Assembly (NCBI RefSeq): GCF_002269385.1
Contig: NZ_CP022957.1
Location: 186,001 to 250,000, forward strand
From: Maribacter cobaltidurans
Lineage (GTDB): Bacteria > Bacteroidota > Bacteroidia > Flavobacteriales > Flavobacteriaceae
DNA: 64,000 bases
Reading direction: 5' to 3'
The translations under genes and the position numbers were made by a program. Position 1 is the stretch's first letter, and each line of letters begins with the position of its first letter. The notes below the pieces were generated by a model. It was not told where the DNA came from. It did not search any database and saw only the letters and a program-made list of their open reading frames with translations. Positions 25,841 to 35,321 of this stretch are shown here, one piece after another.

Positions 25841-25876
25841 AAAAGGCCTATTTTCGATAAATAGGCCTTTTTTATT
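25841..25876 (+). terminator. Rho-independent terminator/attenuator between nagB and the GHL10 gene
   Basis: A perfect 13-bp stem AAAAGGCCTATTT (25841-25853) / AAATAGGCCTTTT (25859-25871) with loop TCGAT runs into a T tract. It fills most of the 51-bp gap before the next ATG at 25883, leaving no room for a separate promoter after it. It may therefore only partly terminate, lowering expression of the downstream genes. Confidence 0.85.
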
Positions 25877-25882
25877 TTTTCC

Positions 25883-27415
25883 ATGCCCAAAAAACTATTT
25901 ACCGTTTTTCTTCTGATTATCGCTAGTTCCTGCGGAATCTTTAAGCCCAACATACCCCAACCAAAAAAGGAATTTCGCGGGGTGTGGATCGCCACCGTGG
26001 TGAATATTGATTGGCCAAAAAACGGAATGGATTCCGTTGAAAAACAGAAGGAAGACTACCTTAGAATTTTGGATTTTTATAAAAACTTAAATTACAATGC
26101 CGTCATTGTGCAAGTTCGTGCGGCGGGTGATGCTTTTTACAATTCGGATTACGCCCCATGGTCCCGATTTCTTACCGGAAAGGAAGGTGAAAATACCAAA
26201 TGGGAGGATGATCCATTATCTTGGATGATTGAACAGGCTCACATAAGGGGTTTGGAATTTCACGCTTGGTTAAATCCCTACAGGGCCACCTTTGATTTAA
26301 ATACCGATATTCTAAGTCCGAATCATGATTATAACATGAACCCAGATTGGATGGTCAAATATGGAACTAAATATTATTATAATCCCGGATTGCCTCAGGT
26401 ACAGGAAAAACTGACTTCAATTATAAAGGAACTGACCCTCACATATGAAATTGATGGGATTCACTTTGATGACTATTTTTATCCCTATACCATTAAGGAC
26501 GAAGTGTTTAATGACAGTATCACTTTTTACAACTGTTCCCAACCGCAGCAATCTTTGGCCGACTGGCGGCGTAGCAACGTGGACACCCTCATTAAAAAAA
26601 GTTATACCGCGATAAAGGATATCAAACCTTGGGTATCTTTTGGGGTGAGTCCGTTTGGCGTTTGGAAGAACAAGTCTACGGACCCACGGGGTTCCGAAAC
26701 CCAGGCGGGTCAAACAACCTATGAAAACCTATATGCAGACCCCTTACTTTGGATGGAAAAAGGGTGGCTTGATTACATAGCTCCTCAAATTTATTGGAGT
26801 TTGGACCTTCCTGTGGCCTCCCATAAAACCATTGCGAATTGGTGGGCAAAAAATAGTGAAAACAGCTATGTATATATCGGGAATGGGGCTTACAAAGTCC
26901 GAAACAATAGTGATCAGGCGTGGGAGAAAAAGAAAGAATTACCCAACCAATTTAAGTTGGCACGGCAGACTCCAGAGATATCAGGGAATATTTTATTCAG
27001 TGCAAAATCCCTGATGGATAAAAATCAGGATGTGGTTTCCTATTTGGGAAGAAAGTATTACAAATGGCCGGCCTTAACGCCTGAAGTGAAAAATGGCTAC
27101 GAGGAGCATTTGGAAAACGTCAACATTATCGGGAAAGAACAATCACCAGATTTTGTGACACTGACATTGGACCATAAAAATGCAATTCAGTATGTACTCG
27201 TGTATAAATCAAGTAAAAAAAATACATCGGAATTAAAAAGCAAAAAACTCTTGGACAAGATTTTTGTTCCTACCGGATCGAACCAAGTTCAAATACCAAA
27301 ATTGGTTCTAAAAAGAAATGATTTTGCCATTACTTTTTTGGACCGATATGGACGAGAATCTCAACCAACAATCATACATTTAAATCAAATACCAGGGTAT
27401 GGCAGAAAAAGATAA
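25883..27415 (+). CDS. GHL10 (DUF187) family glycosyl hydrolase lipoprotein, DigH-like
   Basis: This 510-residue lipoprotein (lipobox ASSC, Cys17) has a GHL10/PF02638 domain from about residue 29 to 350: EFRGVWIATVVNIDWP, YNAVIVQVRAAGDAFY, HAWLNPYRA and the acidic strand IDGIHFDDYFYP, then WVSFGVSPFGVWKN. A smaller beta domain follows at the C terminus. E. coli DigH, a family member, cleaves glycan strands of denuded peptidoglycan. Placement among nagB, ampG, nagZ and anmK supports a similar cell-wall role here, on the periplasmic face of the outer membrane. Its last 17 bp overlap the start of the AmpG-like permease gene, so the two are translationally linked. Confidence 0.87.
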   Translation: MPKKLFTVFLLIIASSCGIFKPNIPQPKKEFRGVWIATVVNIDWPKNGMDSVEKQKEDYLRILDFYKNLNYNAVIVQVRAAGDAFYNSDYAPWSRFLTGKEGENTKWEDDPLSWMIEQAHIRGLEFHAWLNPYRATFDLNTDILSPNHDYNMNPDWMVKYGTKYYYNPGLPQVQEKLTSIIKELTLTYEIDGIHFDDYFYPYTIKDEVFNDSITFYNCSQPQQSLADWRRSNVDTLIKKSYTAIKDIKPWVSFGVSPFGVWKNKSTDPRGSETQAGQTTYENLYADPLLWMEKGWLDYIAPQIYWSLDLPVASHKTIANWWAKNSENSYVYIGNGAYKVRNNSDQAWEKKKELPNQFKLARQTPEISGNILFSAKSLMDKNQDVVSYLGRKYYKWPALTPEVKNGYEEHLENVNIIGKEQSPDFVTLTLDHKNAIQYVLVYKSSKKNTSELKSKKLLDKIFVPTGSNQVQIPKLVLKRNDFAITFLDRYGRESQPTIIHLNQIPGYGRKR

Positions 27416-28664
27416 GGGTGCTTGGGGATGGGTCCCTATTCTATATTTCACGCAAGGTCTCCCCTATGTGTTGGTGGTGACGGTTTCGGTAATCATGTAC
27501 AAACAATTGGGCGTTAGCAATTCAGACATTGGACTGTATACCAGTTGGTTGTATCTACCCTGGGTGTTGAAACCGCTTTGGAGTCCCTTGGTCGATTTAA
27601 AAAGTACAAAGCGCAAATGGTTTTTGTCCATGCAGTTTGTTATTGCCGTCGCATTATTGGGTGTGGGCCTTAGCATTCCTACTAATATGTTTTTTATCAC
27701 AACATTAGCCTGTTTTTGGATGGCCGCATTTGCATCGGCGACCAATGACATAGCTTCCGATGGGTATTATATGTTGGGCCTGACTGAAAAAAAACAATCC
27801 TTTTTCGTAGGGATGCGAAGCACCTTTTACCGTTTGGCCATGGTTACGGGAGAAGGATTGATAGTCATTTTAGCCGGATTTCTAGAAAACAAATATGGAG
27901 ACAACTCAAAAGCATGGAGCATCACTATGATTGCGGCGGCCGTTTTAATGCTATTGCTATCCATATCCAATGTATTGGTAACCCCAAAATATGAATCGGA
28001 AAAGGCCAATATAGCCGAAAAACCGAAAAGCTTTTTGGAAGTATTCAGTACCTTTTTTCAAAAGAAAAATATAGGTATCGCTTTAGCCTTTATCCTAACA
28101 TACAGGCTCGGGGAATCCCAATTGGTAAAGATGGCGGCCCCATTTATGCTCGATAGTACGGAAAAAGGTGGCCTTGGCTATTCCACAGAACTTATTGGAA
28201 CCATTTTTGGAACAGCAGGCGTTATCATGCTTTCTTTTGGGGGTATCTTGGGAGGTATCTTGATATCCAGGGACGGACTCAAAAAATGGATGTTCCCTAT
28301 GGTTCTTTCTTTAAATCTCCCCAATATATTCTATGCTATATTGGCGGTTACAAAAACGACACACGTAGTTCCCGTTACCGCTACTGTTATGTTCGAAAAG
28401 TTTGGGTACGGATTTGGTTTTGCCGCTTTTCTGATGTACCTCATCTATATTGCAGAAGGTAAATCCAAAACCAGCCACTATGCCATTGCTACAGGTTTTA
28501 TGGCCCTGGGTATGATGCTTCCGGGAATGATTAGTGGTTATGTGCAGCAATGGTTGGGCTATGACGGTTTTTTTATCTGGGTAGTAATTGCCGCATTGCC
28601 TTCCCTAATTTTATTAAAATATATTACCTACCCTGCGGAATTTGGTAAGAAAACCAACGATTAA
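27399..28664 (+). CDS. AmpG-like MFS permease (muropeptide import)
   Basis: This 421-residue inner-membrane protein with about 12 hydrophobic segments has the AmpG/acetyl-CoA-transporter-type MFS pattern: WVPILYFTQGLPYVLV, LPWVLKPLWSPLVD near the cytoplasmic loop between helices 2 and 3, and FASATNDIASDGYY. AmpG imports GlcNAc-anhydroMurNAc and its peptides. NagZ and AnmK, which act on exactly those products, are encoded immediately downstream, so a muropeptide substrate is likely. The ATG overlaps the GHL10 gene by 17 bp and the nagZ-like gene begins 1 bp after its stop, indicating tight co-translation. Other sugars or peptides cannot be excluded. Confidence 0.87.
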   Translation: MAEKDKGAWGWVPILYFTQGLPYVLVVTVSVIMYKQLGVSNSDIGLYTSWLYLPWVLKPLWSPLVDLKSTKRKWFLSMQFVIAVALLGVGLSIPTNMFFITTLACFWMAAFASATNDIASDGYYMLGLTEKKQSFFVGMRSTFYRLAMVTGEGLIVILAGFLENKYGDNSKAWSITMIAAAVLMLLLSISNVLVTPKYESEKANIAEKPKSFLEVFSTFFQKKNIGIALAFILTYRLGESQLVKMAAPFMLDSTEKGGLGYSTELIGTIFGTAGVIMLSFGGILGGILISRDGLKKWMFPMVLSLNLPNIFYAILAVTKTTHVVPVTATVMFEKFGYGFGFAAFLMYLIYIAEGKSKTSHYAIATGFMALGMMLPGMISGYVQQWLGYDGFFIWVVIAALPSLILLKYITYPAEFGKKTND

Positions 28665-28665
28665 T

Positions 28666-30228
28666 ATGAAAGAACTGCCACCTTTTGAAATTGCCAAAAC
28701 TAGATTAAGTCCCCTGGAAAAGATTGGACAGTTCTTTATGCCGGCGGCATTCATCAATGACACGGAAGAAGAAATACAGGCCCTGGAAACCCTGATAAGG
28801 GACTATGGCATTGGGGGTATCTGTTTTTTTCATTCCAGGGCCAGTGCGGCAACCAATTTCGAGGGGAAAAAAGAGGTCATCCGAAATGAGGAAAGTTTTG
28901 AAACCCTTAAATCCCTGATAAAGAGATATCAGTCGGCATCCAAATACCCCCTATTTATTGCCATAGATGCAGAATGGGGCTTGGCTATGCGAATCGAAAA
29001 TACACCTCAGTATCCTTATGCGATTACTTTAGGCGCATTTAGTGGAAAGGAGGAACTTATCTATGAAGTTGGGAAGAACATTGCCCAAGACTGCTTGGCA
29101 GCAGGCATACATTGGAACCTTTCCCCAGTGGTGGACATCAACAACAATCCCAACAACCCCGTGATTGGATATCGGTCTTTTGGTGACGATAGGGAGCAGG
29201 TCACAAAAAAAGCGTTGGCCTACATAAAGGGAACCGAAAGTCTTGGGGCATTGACCAGTATCAAACATTTTCCCGGACACGGGGATACTTCGGTGGATTC
29301 CCATTTGGGGATTCCAGTTATTGATAAATCGAAGAAGGAACTTTTGGAAAATGAACTCTATCCCTTTCAAAAAATAATATCAGAAGGAATCGATGCAATT
29401 ATGGTGGGACATTTGTCCATTCCGGCTTTGGCGAACGGCAAGGATACACCCGCAAGTATTTCCCGTGAAATTATTACCGATTTTTTACGGGGCCAAATGC
29501 ATTTCAAGGGAGTAGTTATTTCCGATGCCCTAAATATGCATGCCGTTTCAAAGAATTATTCGGTGCCCGGTGAACTGGAATGGCTCGCCTTTCATGCCGG
29601 AAACGATATCCTTTGCTTTGCCGAACACGTTAAAGAAGGTATTGAAACCATTGCAAAAAACAGTACGGAAAAACAGTTGGAAGAAACCTTTGAACGGGTA
29701 TGGAAGCTCAAGGAAAAGGCCATGGGGAATCCAAACCAGGACAAATTTACTAAACTATCCAAAAGCGAAGAATTGAACAGGAAAATTGCCAAGGAGAGTA
29801 TTACACTCTACAAAGGGAGTGAAGAAGATATAGAGGATTTCGACCAAAAAACTTTTTGCACACTTACATTTCAGCGCTCCAAAAAGAGCTCTTCACCTGA
29901 AGAAATTCTTTCTTTTTTGACGGAGGCAACACAGGAAATTAAAAATGAGAAAAATATTCTTTTGCTCCTGACTCCGCCCAAGGTAAAACCTGCAAACCAT
30001 TTTGGTTTCCTAAAAGCCGAAATCGATTTTATCAATACCCTACTTGAGGAAAAGAACGTTGTGCTCTACCATTTTGGAAATCCATATTCATTGAAACTTT
30101 TTGATATAAAAAAATCCTTGGCCACCGTATTGGTCTATCAAGATTTTACCGAATTTCAGGATATGGCCACGGAACATTTTCTAGGAAAAATAAAGGCGAA
30201 TGGAAAACTTCCGGTATCCCTAACTTAA
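28666..30228 (+). CDS. nagZ: Glycoside hydrolase family 3 beta-N-acetylglucosaminidase
   Basis: The 520-residue GH3 enzyme removes GlcNAc from GlcNAc-anhydroMurNAc muropeptides. It shows the NagZ hallmark KHFPGHGDTSVDSH (200-213), holding the His acid/base, and the nucleophile Asp287 in VVISDALNMHAV. It is longer than E. coli NagZ because of a C-terminal alpha/beta extension from about residue 370 (two-domain GH3). No signal peptide is seen, so it should act in the cytoplasm on imported muropeptides. I chose the ATG at 28666, one base after the ampG-like stop; an upstream in-frame start at 28642 would overlap that gene by 23 bp and adds nothing conserved. The anmK gene follows after 8 bp. Confidence 0.92.
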   Translation: MKELPPFEIAKTRLSPLEKIGQFFMPAAFINDTEEEIQALETLIRDYGIGGICFFHSRASAATNFEGKKEVIRNEESFETLKSLIKRYQSASKYPLFIAIDAEWGLAMRIENTPQYPYAITLGAFSGKEELIYEVGKNIAQDCLAAGIHWNLSPVVDINNNPNNPVIGYRSFGDDREQVTKKALAYIKGTESLGALTSIKHFPGHGDTSVDSHLGIPVIDKSKKELLENELYPFQKIISEGIDAIMVGHLSIPALANGKDTPASISREIITDFLRGQMHFKGVVISDALNMHAVSKNYSVPGELEWLAFHAGNDILCFAEHVKEGIETIAKNSTEKQLEETFERVWKLKEKAMGNPNQDKFTKLSKSEELNRKIAKESITLYKGSEEDIEDFDQKTFCTLTFQRSKKSSSPEEILSFLTEATQEIKNEKNILLLLTPPKVKPANHFGFLKAEIDFINTLLEEKNVVLYHFGNPYSLKLFDIKKSLATVLVYQDFTEFQDMATEHFLGKIKANGKLPVSLT

Positions 30229-30236
30229 TTAAAAAA

Positions 30237-31313
30237 ATGAAAATCTATAAAGTCGTTGGAATGATGTCCGGCACCTCATTGGATGGCCTGGACCTCGCGT
30301 ACTGCCATTTCTGGAAAAAGAAAGACCAGTGGCAATTTGAGATAAAAGCATCGGAAAGTATTTCCTATGCCCCAAAGATGCAAAGCGACCTAAAGGACGC
30401 TATACATCTATCGGCTGAAAAACTGCTTCAGCTACATAATGAATATGGTAATTGGCTTGGGGAACGGGCAAAGGATTTCATTCAAGAACAGAACCTAGAA
30501 GTCAATTTTATCGCCAGTCATGGCCATACCTCCCATCATCGCCCCGAACTTGGACTTACCTTTCAACTGGGTTCCGGACAACATCTAGCAAATGCCTCTG
30601 AACATACAATTATTTGTGACTTTAGAAGTAATGACCTTGCCTTGGGAGGTCAAGGCGCACCCTTGGTACCCATTGGTGACCGTTTACTTTTTAGTGAATA
30701 TGATTTCTGTCTGAATCTTGGTGGAATTAGCAACATTTCCTTTGAATTGAAAGGAAGAAGAATAGCCTATGACATCGGACTAGCCAATATGATATTGAAT
30801 TATATTACAAGGAAAATTGATTTGGATTATGATGAAAATGGAACACTTGCCAGGTCGGGTACCATTAATCCAATGATGTTAAAAAAACTGAACGGACTAT
30901 CCTATTACCTACTACCCCACCCTAAATCCATTGGGTACGAGTGGTTCTTGGAGAAGGTGGTGCCCATTGTAAATGAAACCAAGGATAGCACTGAAAATTT
31001 ATTACACACGGCCATACATCACATATGTGAAAAAATTGCCCAGCAAGTGGCCTTAAATACCAATAAAACCAATCAAAAATTATTTGTCACCGGAGGAGGA
31101 GCCCTAAATGCTTTTCTTATTGAAACTTTAGAACAAAAATTGGATTCTAAAATTGAAGTGGTAGTTCCAGATAAAATATTGATAGAATTCAAGGAAGCAC
31201 TCGTTTTTGCATTTATGGGAGTACTAAGGTCTGAAAAGGAAATCAATGTGCTCAAAACGGTGACAGGTGCTAAAAGGGATTCATCCAGCGGTGTGATTTT
31301 CTTACCCAATTAA
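30237..31313 (+). CDS. anmK: Anhydro-N-acetylmuramic acid kinase
   Basis: The enzyme uses ATP to open and phosphorylate anhydroMurNAc, giving MurNAc-6-phosphate, the MurQ substrate. The 358 residues carry the family signatures: GMMSGTSLDGLD (8-19), ASHGHTSHHRPELG, TIICDFRSNDLALGGQGAPLVP, NLGGISNIS and VTGGGALNAFL in the actin-like ATPase fold. Length is close to the E. coli enzyme. It follows nagZ by 8 bp and is followed 44 bp later by the small symporter subunit gene. With MurQ encoded on the other side of the regulator, the anhydro-muropeptide route to GlcNAc-6P is complete in this island. Confidence 0.95.
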   Translation: MKIYKVVGMMSGTSLDGLDLAYCHFWKKKDQWQFEIKASESISYAPKMQSDLKDAIHLSAEKLLQLHNEYGNWLGERAKDFIQEQNLEVNFIASHGHTSHHRPELGLTFQLGSGQHLANASEHTIICDFRSNDLALGGQGAPLVPIGDRLLFSEYDFCLNLGGISNISFELKGRRIAYDIGLANMILNYITRKIDLDYDENGTLARSGTINPMMLKKLNGLSYYLLPHPKSIGYEWFLEKVVPIVNETKDSTENLLHTAIHHICEKIAQQVALNTNKTNQKLFVTGGGALNAFLIETLEQKLDSKIEVVVPDKILIEFKEALVFAFMGVLRSEKEINVLKTVTGAKRDSSSGVIFLPN

Positions 31314-31357
31314 AGTATTTTCACTAAATTTCTAGTCTAAATAGATAATTCCTAAAA

Positions 31358-31618
31358 ATGTCCGACAAACAAAAGCAAGCTACCGCATATTGGAAAGAAA
31401 ACGTCAAATATCTCTTCATTCTTTTGGCAATTTGGTTTCTGGTTTCCTATGGGGCGGGAATCCTCTTCAAGGATGCCTTGGATTCAATCAAAATAGGAGG
31501 TTTCAAGCTAGGTTTTTGGTTTGCGCAACAAGGTTCTATTTACGTTTTTGTTATACTAATATTCGTGTATGTCCGACTTATGAACAAATTGGACAAAAAA
31601 TATGGGTATGATGAATAA
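31358..31618 (+). CDS. DUF4212 protein, small subunit of sodium/solute symporter
   Basis: This 86-residue membrane protein has two helices (FILLAIWFLVSYGAGILF and GSIYVFVILIFVYVRLMN) separated by the family's KLGFWFAQQG loop. DUF4212 proteins are always paired with a large SSS-family subunit, and that gene begins 62 bp downstream. It is probably needed for assembly or function of the symporter. The pair is often linked to acetyl-CoA synthetase genes, as here, suggesting acetate or another short organic acid as substrate. Confidence 0.9.
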   Translation: MSDKQKQATAYWKENVKYLFILLAIWFLVSYGAGILFKDALDSIKIGGFKLGFWFAQQGSIYVFVILIFVYVRLMNKLDKKYGYDE

Positions 31619-31679
31619 AAAGATTTTAGATATCCTATTAATACCCTATAAATAGAAAAATCAATCAAACCAAACCATT

Positions 31680-33374
31680 ATGAGCGTTCAAATATGGACC
31701 TATCTTCTTGTCGGAATCACCTTTGCATTATATATAGGCATTGCTATTTGGTCCCGTGCAGGTTCAACTAGGGATTTTTATGTGGCCGGAGGCGGGGTTT
31801 CACCTTTGGCCAACGGTATGGCAACGGCCGCTGATTGGATGTCGGCTGCCTCATTTATCTCCATGGCCGGCATCATTGCCTTTGCGGGATATGATGGTTC
31901 TGTTTATCTCATGGGATGGACTGGTGGATATGTACTTTTGGCGCTATTATTGGCTCCTTATCTTCGGAAATTTGGAAAGTTCACCGTACCTGATTTTATC
32001 GGAGATAGATATTATTCCAAAACCGCCAGAATTGTGGCCGTTATCTGCGCCCTCATAGTTTCATTTACCTATGTCGCCGGACAAATGCGAGGTGTTGGGG
32101 TGGTATTTTCACGTTTTTTGGAAGTCGACATCAATACCGGGGTCATCATAGGAATGGTCATCGTGCTTTTTTACGCGGTTTTGGGAGGGATGAAAGGTAT
32201 AACCTATACCCAGGTAGCACAGTACTGTGTGCTTATTTTCGCCTTTATGGTGCCCGCCATATTTATTTCGATACAAATGACCGGAAACCCTATCCCACAA
32301 TTAGGAATGGGTTCAACATTATCAGATGGTTCGGGAACGTACCTTTTGGATAAATTGGATGGTCTATCAACAGAGCTAGGCTTCAACGCTTACACGAACG
32401 GTTCCAAATCCATGGCCGATGTATTTGCCATCACATTGGCACTTATGGTGGGTACGGCGGGGTTGCCACACGTTATTGTGCGCTTCTTCACGGTAAAAAG
32501 AGTCAAGAATGCAAGAAAATCGGCCGGACTGGCCCTATTACTGATTGCAATACTCTACACTACCGCACCTGCAGTTTCCGTATTTGCAAGAACCAATATG
32601 ATCAACACGGTTAGCAATAAGGAATACAGTTCCATGCCGGCATGGTTCACCAATTGGGAAACTACAGGTTTATTGACTTTTAACGACAAAAACAAGGATG
32701 GAATAATTCAATATGTAGCAGATCCAGAAAAAAATGAGTTGACCGTTGACAGAGATATCATGGTACTGGCCAATCCCGAAATAGCAAATCTGCCTGCATG
32801 GGTCATCGCTTTGGTCGCGGCAGGAGGTTTGGCCGCAGCCCTATCCACTGCCGCTGGTTTACTACTGGTCATCTCCTCTTCAGTATCCCATGACCTTATA
32901 AAAAAAGTATTTAAGCCCAATATCTCGGATAAAGGGGAACTTTGGGCCGCACGTCTTGCGGCAACAGTGGCCGTGGTCATTGCAGGATATTTTGGTATTA
33001 ACCCGCCTGGATTTGTTGCGGCGGTGGTCGCTCTAGCCTTCGGATTAGCGGCAGCCTCCTTTTTTCCCGCTATTGTTCTGGGTATTTTTTATAAAAAAAT
33101 GAATAAGGAAGGTGCCATCGCCGGAATGATTACGGGCACGCTGCTCATGTTATTCTATATGACCAAATTCAAGTTCGATTGGTTTGGTGGAGGTACACCA
33201 GAGGATTGGTGGTTTGGAATTTCGCCGGAAGGTTTTGGCAGTATCGCCATGGTCGTTAATTTTATAGTATCTATTGTAATTATGAAGTTTACGCCACCAC
33301 CGCCTGAAAATGTACAGGAAATTGTGGAGGACATACGGATTCCAAGCGGAGCCGGAGAAGCCAGCGGTCATTAA
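31680..33374 (+). CDS. Sodium:solute symporter, large subunit (ActP/VC_2705-like)
   Basis: This 564-residue inner-membrane protein has about 13 helices of the SSS family. Recognisable parts are GSTRDFYVAGGGVSPLANG, GMATAADWMSAASFISMAG, GLPHVIVRFFTVKRVKNAR and AAALSTAAGLLLVISSSVSHDL, the last holding residues of the sodium site. It resembles the acetate/monocarboxylate permease branch. Context supports acetate: the DUF4212 subunit precedes it and acetyl-CoA synthetase follows after 36 bp. A non-conserved periplasmic insert at about 290-360 (YSSMPAWFTNW region) is normal for this branch. Substrate is inferred from neighbours. Confidence 0.9.
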   Translation: MSVQIWTYLLVGITFALYIGIAIWSRAGSTRDFYVAGGGVSPLANGMATAADWMSAASFISMAGIIAFAGYDGSVYLMGWTGGYVLLALLLAPYLRKFGKFTVPDFIGDRYYSKTARIVAVICALIVSFTYVAGQMRGVGVVFSRFLEVDINTGVIIGMVIVLFYAVLGGMKGITYTQVAQYCVLIFAFMVPAIFISIQMTGNPIPQLGMGSTLSDGSGTYLLDKLDGLSTELGFNAYTNGSKSMADVFAITLALMVGTAGLPHVIVRFFTVKRVKNARKSAGLALLLIAILYTTAPAVSVFARTNMINTVSNKEYSSMPAWFTNWETTGLLTFNDKNKDGIIQYVADPEKNELTVDRDIMVLANPEIANLPAWVIALVAAGGLAAALSTAAGLLLVISSSVSHDLIKKVFKPNISDKGELWAARLAATVAVVIAGYFGINPPGFVAAVVALAFGLAAASFFPAIVLGIFYKKMNKEGAIAGMITGTLLMLFYMTKFKFDWFGGGTPEDWWFGISPEGFGSIAMVVNFIVSIVIMKFTPPPPENVQEIVEDIRIPSGAGEASGH

Positions 33375-33410
33375 AGTATTAATAATTTTAGTAGAAATCA
33401 GAATTTAGCA

Positions 33411-35318
33411 ATGAGTAACTATCACATCAAACATTTAGAGGAATATTATCAAGTTTATAGAAAATCCGTCCGTAATCCTGAGGCTTTTTGGGAAGAGATA
33501 GCCGAGGAGCATTTTGTATGGCGAAAACGATGGGATAACGTGCTGAGTTGGGATTTTACAAAACCCGAAATAAAATGGTTTGAAGGTGCCCAATTAAATA
33601 TAACCGAAAACTGTATCGACCGTCATTTGCCCACACGGGGCAACAAAACGGCCATTCTTTTTGAACCCAACGACCCAAAAGAAGAAGCCGAACATATTAC
33701 GTACAGACAGCTTCACGAACGTGTGTGCAAAATGGCCAATGTGCTCCTGGAAAAAGGCGTAAAAAAAGGGGACCGTGTCTGCATTTACCTGCCCATGATA
33801 CCCGAATTGGCCATATCGGTATTAGCGTGTGCCCGTATCGGTGCTATCCATTCCGTAGTATTTGCAGGTTTTTCATCCAATGCCCTTTCAACAAGAATCA
33901 ATGATTCTGATTGTAAACTGGTGATTACTTCGGATGGTTCTTATCGAGGTTCCAAGACCATCGATTTAAAGGGAATCGTGGACAAAGCCTTGGAAGCCTG
34001 CCCCGGTGTTGAAAACGTTCTTGTAGCCAAAAGGATACACAGTGAAATTGAAATGGTACCCAATAGAGATTATTGGTTACAACCTCTTTTGGACGAGGCC
34101 TACAGTGATAATGTGGCCGAAATCATGAATGCAGAGGACCCCTTATTTATTCTTTACACCTCCGGCTCAACAGGTAGACCAAAAGGGATGGTACATACCA
34201 CCGCAGGTTATATGGTTTATTCGGCGTATACCTTCAAAAATATATTCCAATATAAAGAGAATGATGTGTACTGGTGTACGGCGGACATCGGTTGGATTAC
34301 GGGACATTCCTATATCGTTTATGGACCGTTGGCCAATGGTGCTACAACCGTAATGTTTGAAGGGGTTCCCTCCTACCCTGATTTTGGTAGATTTTGGGAA
34401 GTGGTCCAAAAACATAAAGTAACCCAATTCTATACGGCTCCAACGGCCATTAGAGCACTTGCTAAGGAAAATCTCGATTTTGTTGAAAAATATGATTTAT
34501 CGAGTCTTAAGGTTTTAGGTTCCGTGGGCGAACCGATTAATGAAGAAGCATGGCATTGGTACAATAACAACGTGGGCAAAAAGAATAGTCCGATTGTGGA
34601 TACTTGGTGGCAAACGGAAACAGGAGGCATCATGATCAGCCCTATTCCTTATGTCACTCCTACAACCCCAACGTATGCAACGCTACCATTCATTGGAATT
34701 CAACCTGCTCTGATGGATGAAAATGGGCAGGAAATAAAAGGAAACCAGGTCGATGGAAGGTTGTGTATAAAATTTCCATGGCCTTCTATAGCAAGAACCA
34801 TTTGGGGCAACCATGATCGCTATCGGGATACCTATTTTTCGGCCTATGAAAACATGTATTTTACGGGTGACGGTGCACTTCGAGATGCTGTGGGATACTA
34901 CCGCATTACGGGAAGGGTGGATGATGTCATTATTGTTTCTGGACACAATTTGGGAACGGCACCTATAGAGGATTCCATAAATGAGCATCCGGCGGTTGCG
35001 GAATCCGCCATTGTTGGCTTCCCCCATGATGTTAAAGGAAATGCCCTCTACGGATATATAATCCTTAAGGAAACAGGTGAAAGTAGGGACAAGAACAACC
35101 TCAGAAAAGAAATCAACCAACAGATTACGGAACAAATAGGCCCTATAGCAAAACTGGATAAAATCCAATTTGTGTCCGGACTACCCAAAACACGAAGTGG
35201 CAAGATCATGCGAAGAATTCTGCGTAAAATCGCCAGTAATGACACCTCCAATCTTGGGGATACGAGTACGTTATTAAATCCGGAAATTGTTCAGGAAATT
35301 ATGGATAACGCCCTTTAA
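33411..35318 (+). CDS. acs: Acetate--CoA ligase (acetyl-CoA synthetase)
   Basis: This 635-residue AMP-forming synthetase converts acetate, ATP and CoA to acetyl-CoA. Signatures are the P-loop YTSGSTGRPKGMVHT, WWQTETGG for acetate binding, YFTGDGALRDAVGYYRITGRVDDVI, and the acetylation-site lysine in PKTRSGKIMRRILRK near the C terminus. Length matches E. coli Acs (about 650). It is the last gene of the plus-strand salvage run and lies 36 bp after the symporter. It can capture imported acetate or acetate released from N-acetyl groups. The stop is only 3 bp from that of the convergent efflux gene, with no clear terminator. Confidence 0.96.
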   Translation: MSNYHIKHLEEYYQVYRKSVRNPEAFWEEIAEEHFVWRKRWDNVLSWDFTKPEIKWFEGAQLNITENCIDRHLPTRGNKTAILFEPNDPKEEAEHITYRQLHERVCKMANVLLEKGVKKGDRVCIYLPMIPELAISVLACARIGAIHSVVFAGFSSNALSTRINDSDCKLVITSDGSYRGSKTIDLKGIVDKALEACPGVENVLVAKRIHSEIEMVPNRDYWLQPLLDEAYSDNVAEIMNAEDPLFILYTSGSTGRPKGMVHTTAGYMVYSAYTFKNIFQYKENDVYWCTADIGWITGHSYIVYGPLANGATTVMFEGVPSYPDFGRFWEVVQKHKVTQFYTAPTAIRALAKENLDFVEKYDLSSLKVLGSVGEPINEEAWHWYNNNVGKKNSPIVDTWWQTETGGIMISPIPYVTPTTPTYATLPFIGIQPALMDENGQEIKGNQVDGRLCIKFPWPSIARTIWGNHDRYRDTYFSAYENMYFTGDGALRDAVGYYRITGRVDDVIIVSGHNLGTAPIEDSINEHPAVAESAIVGFPHDVKGNALYGYIILKETGESRDKNNLRKEINQQITEQIGPIAKLDKIQFVSGLPKTRSGKIMRRILRKIASNDTSNLGDTSTLLNPEIVQEIMDNAL

Positions 35319-35321
35319 ATT

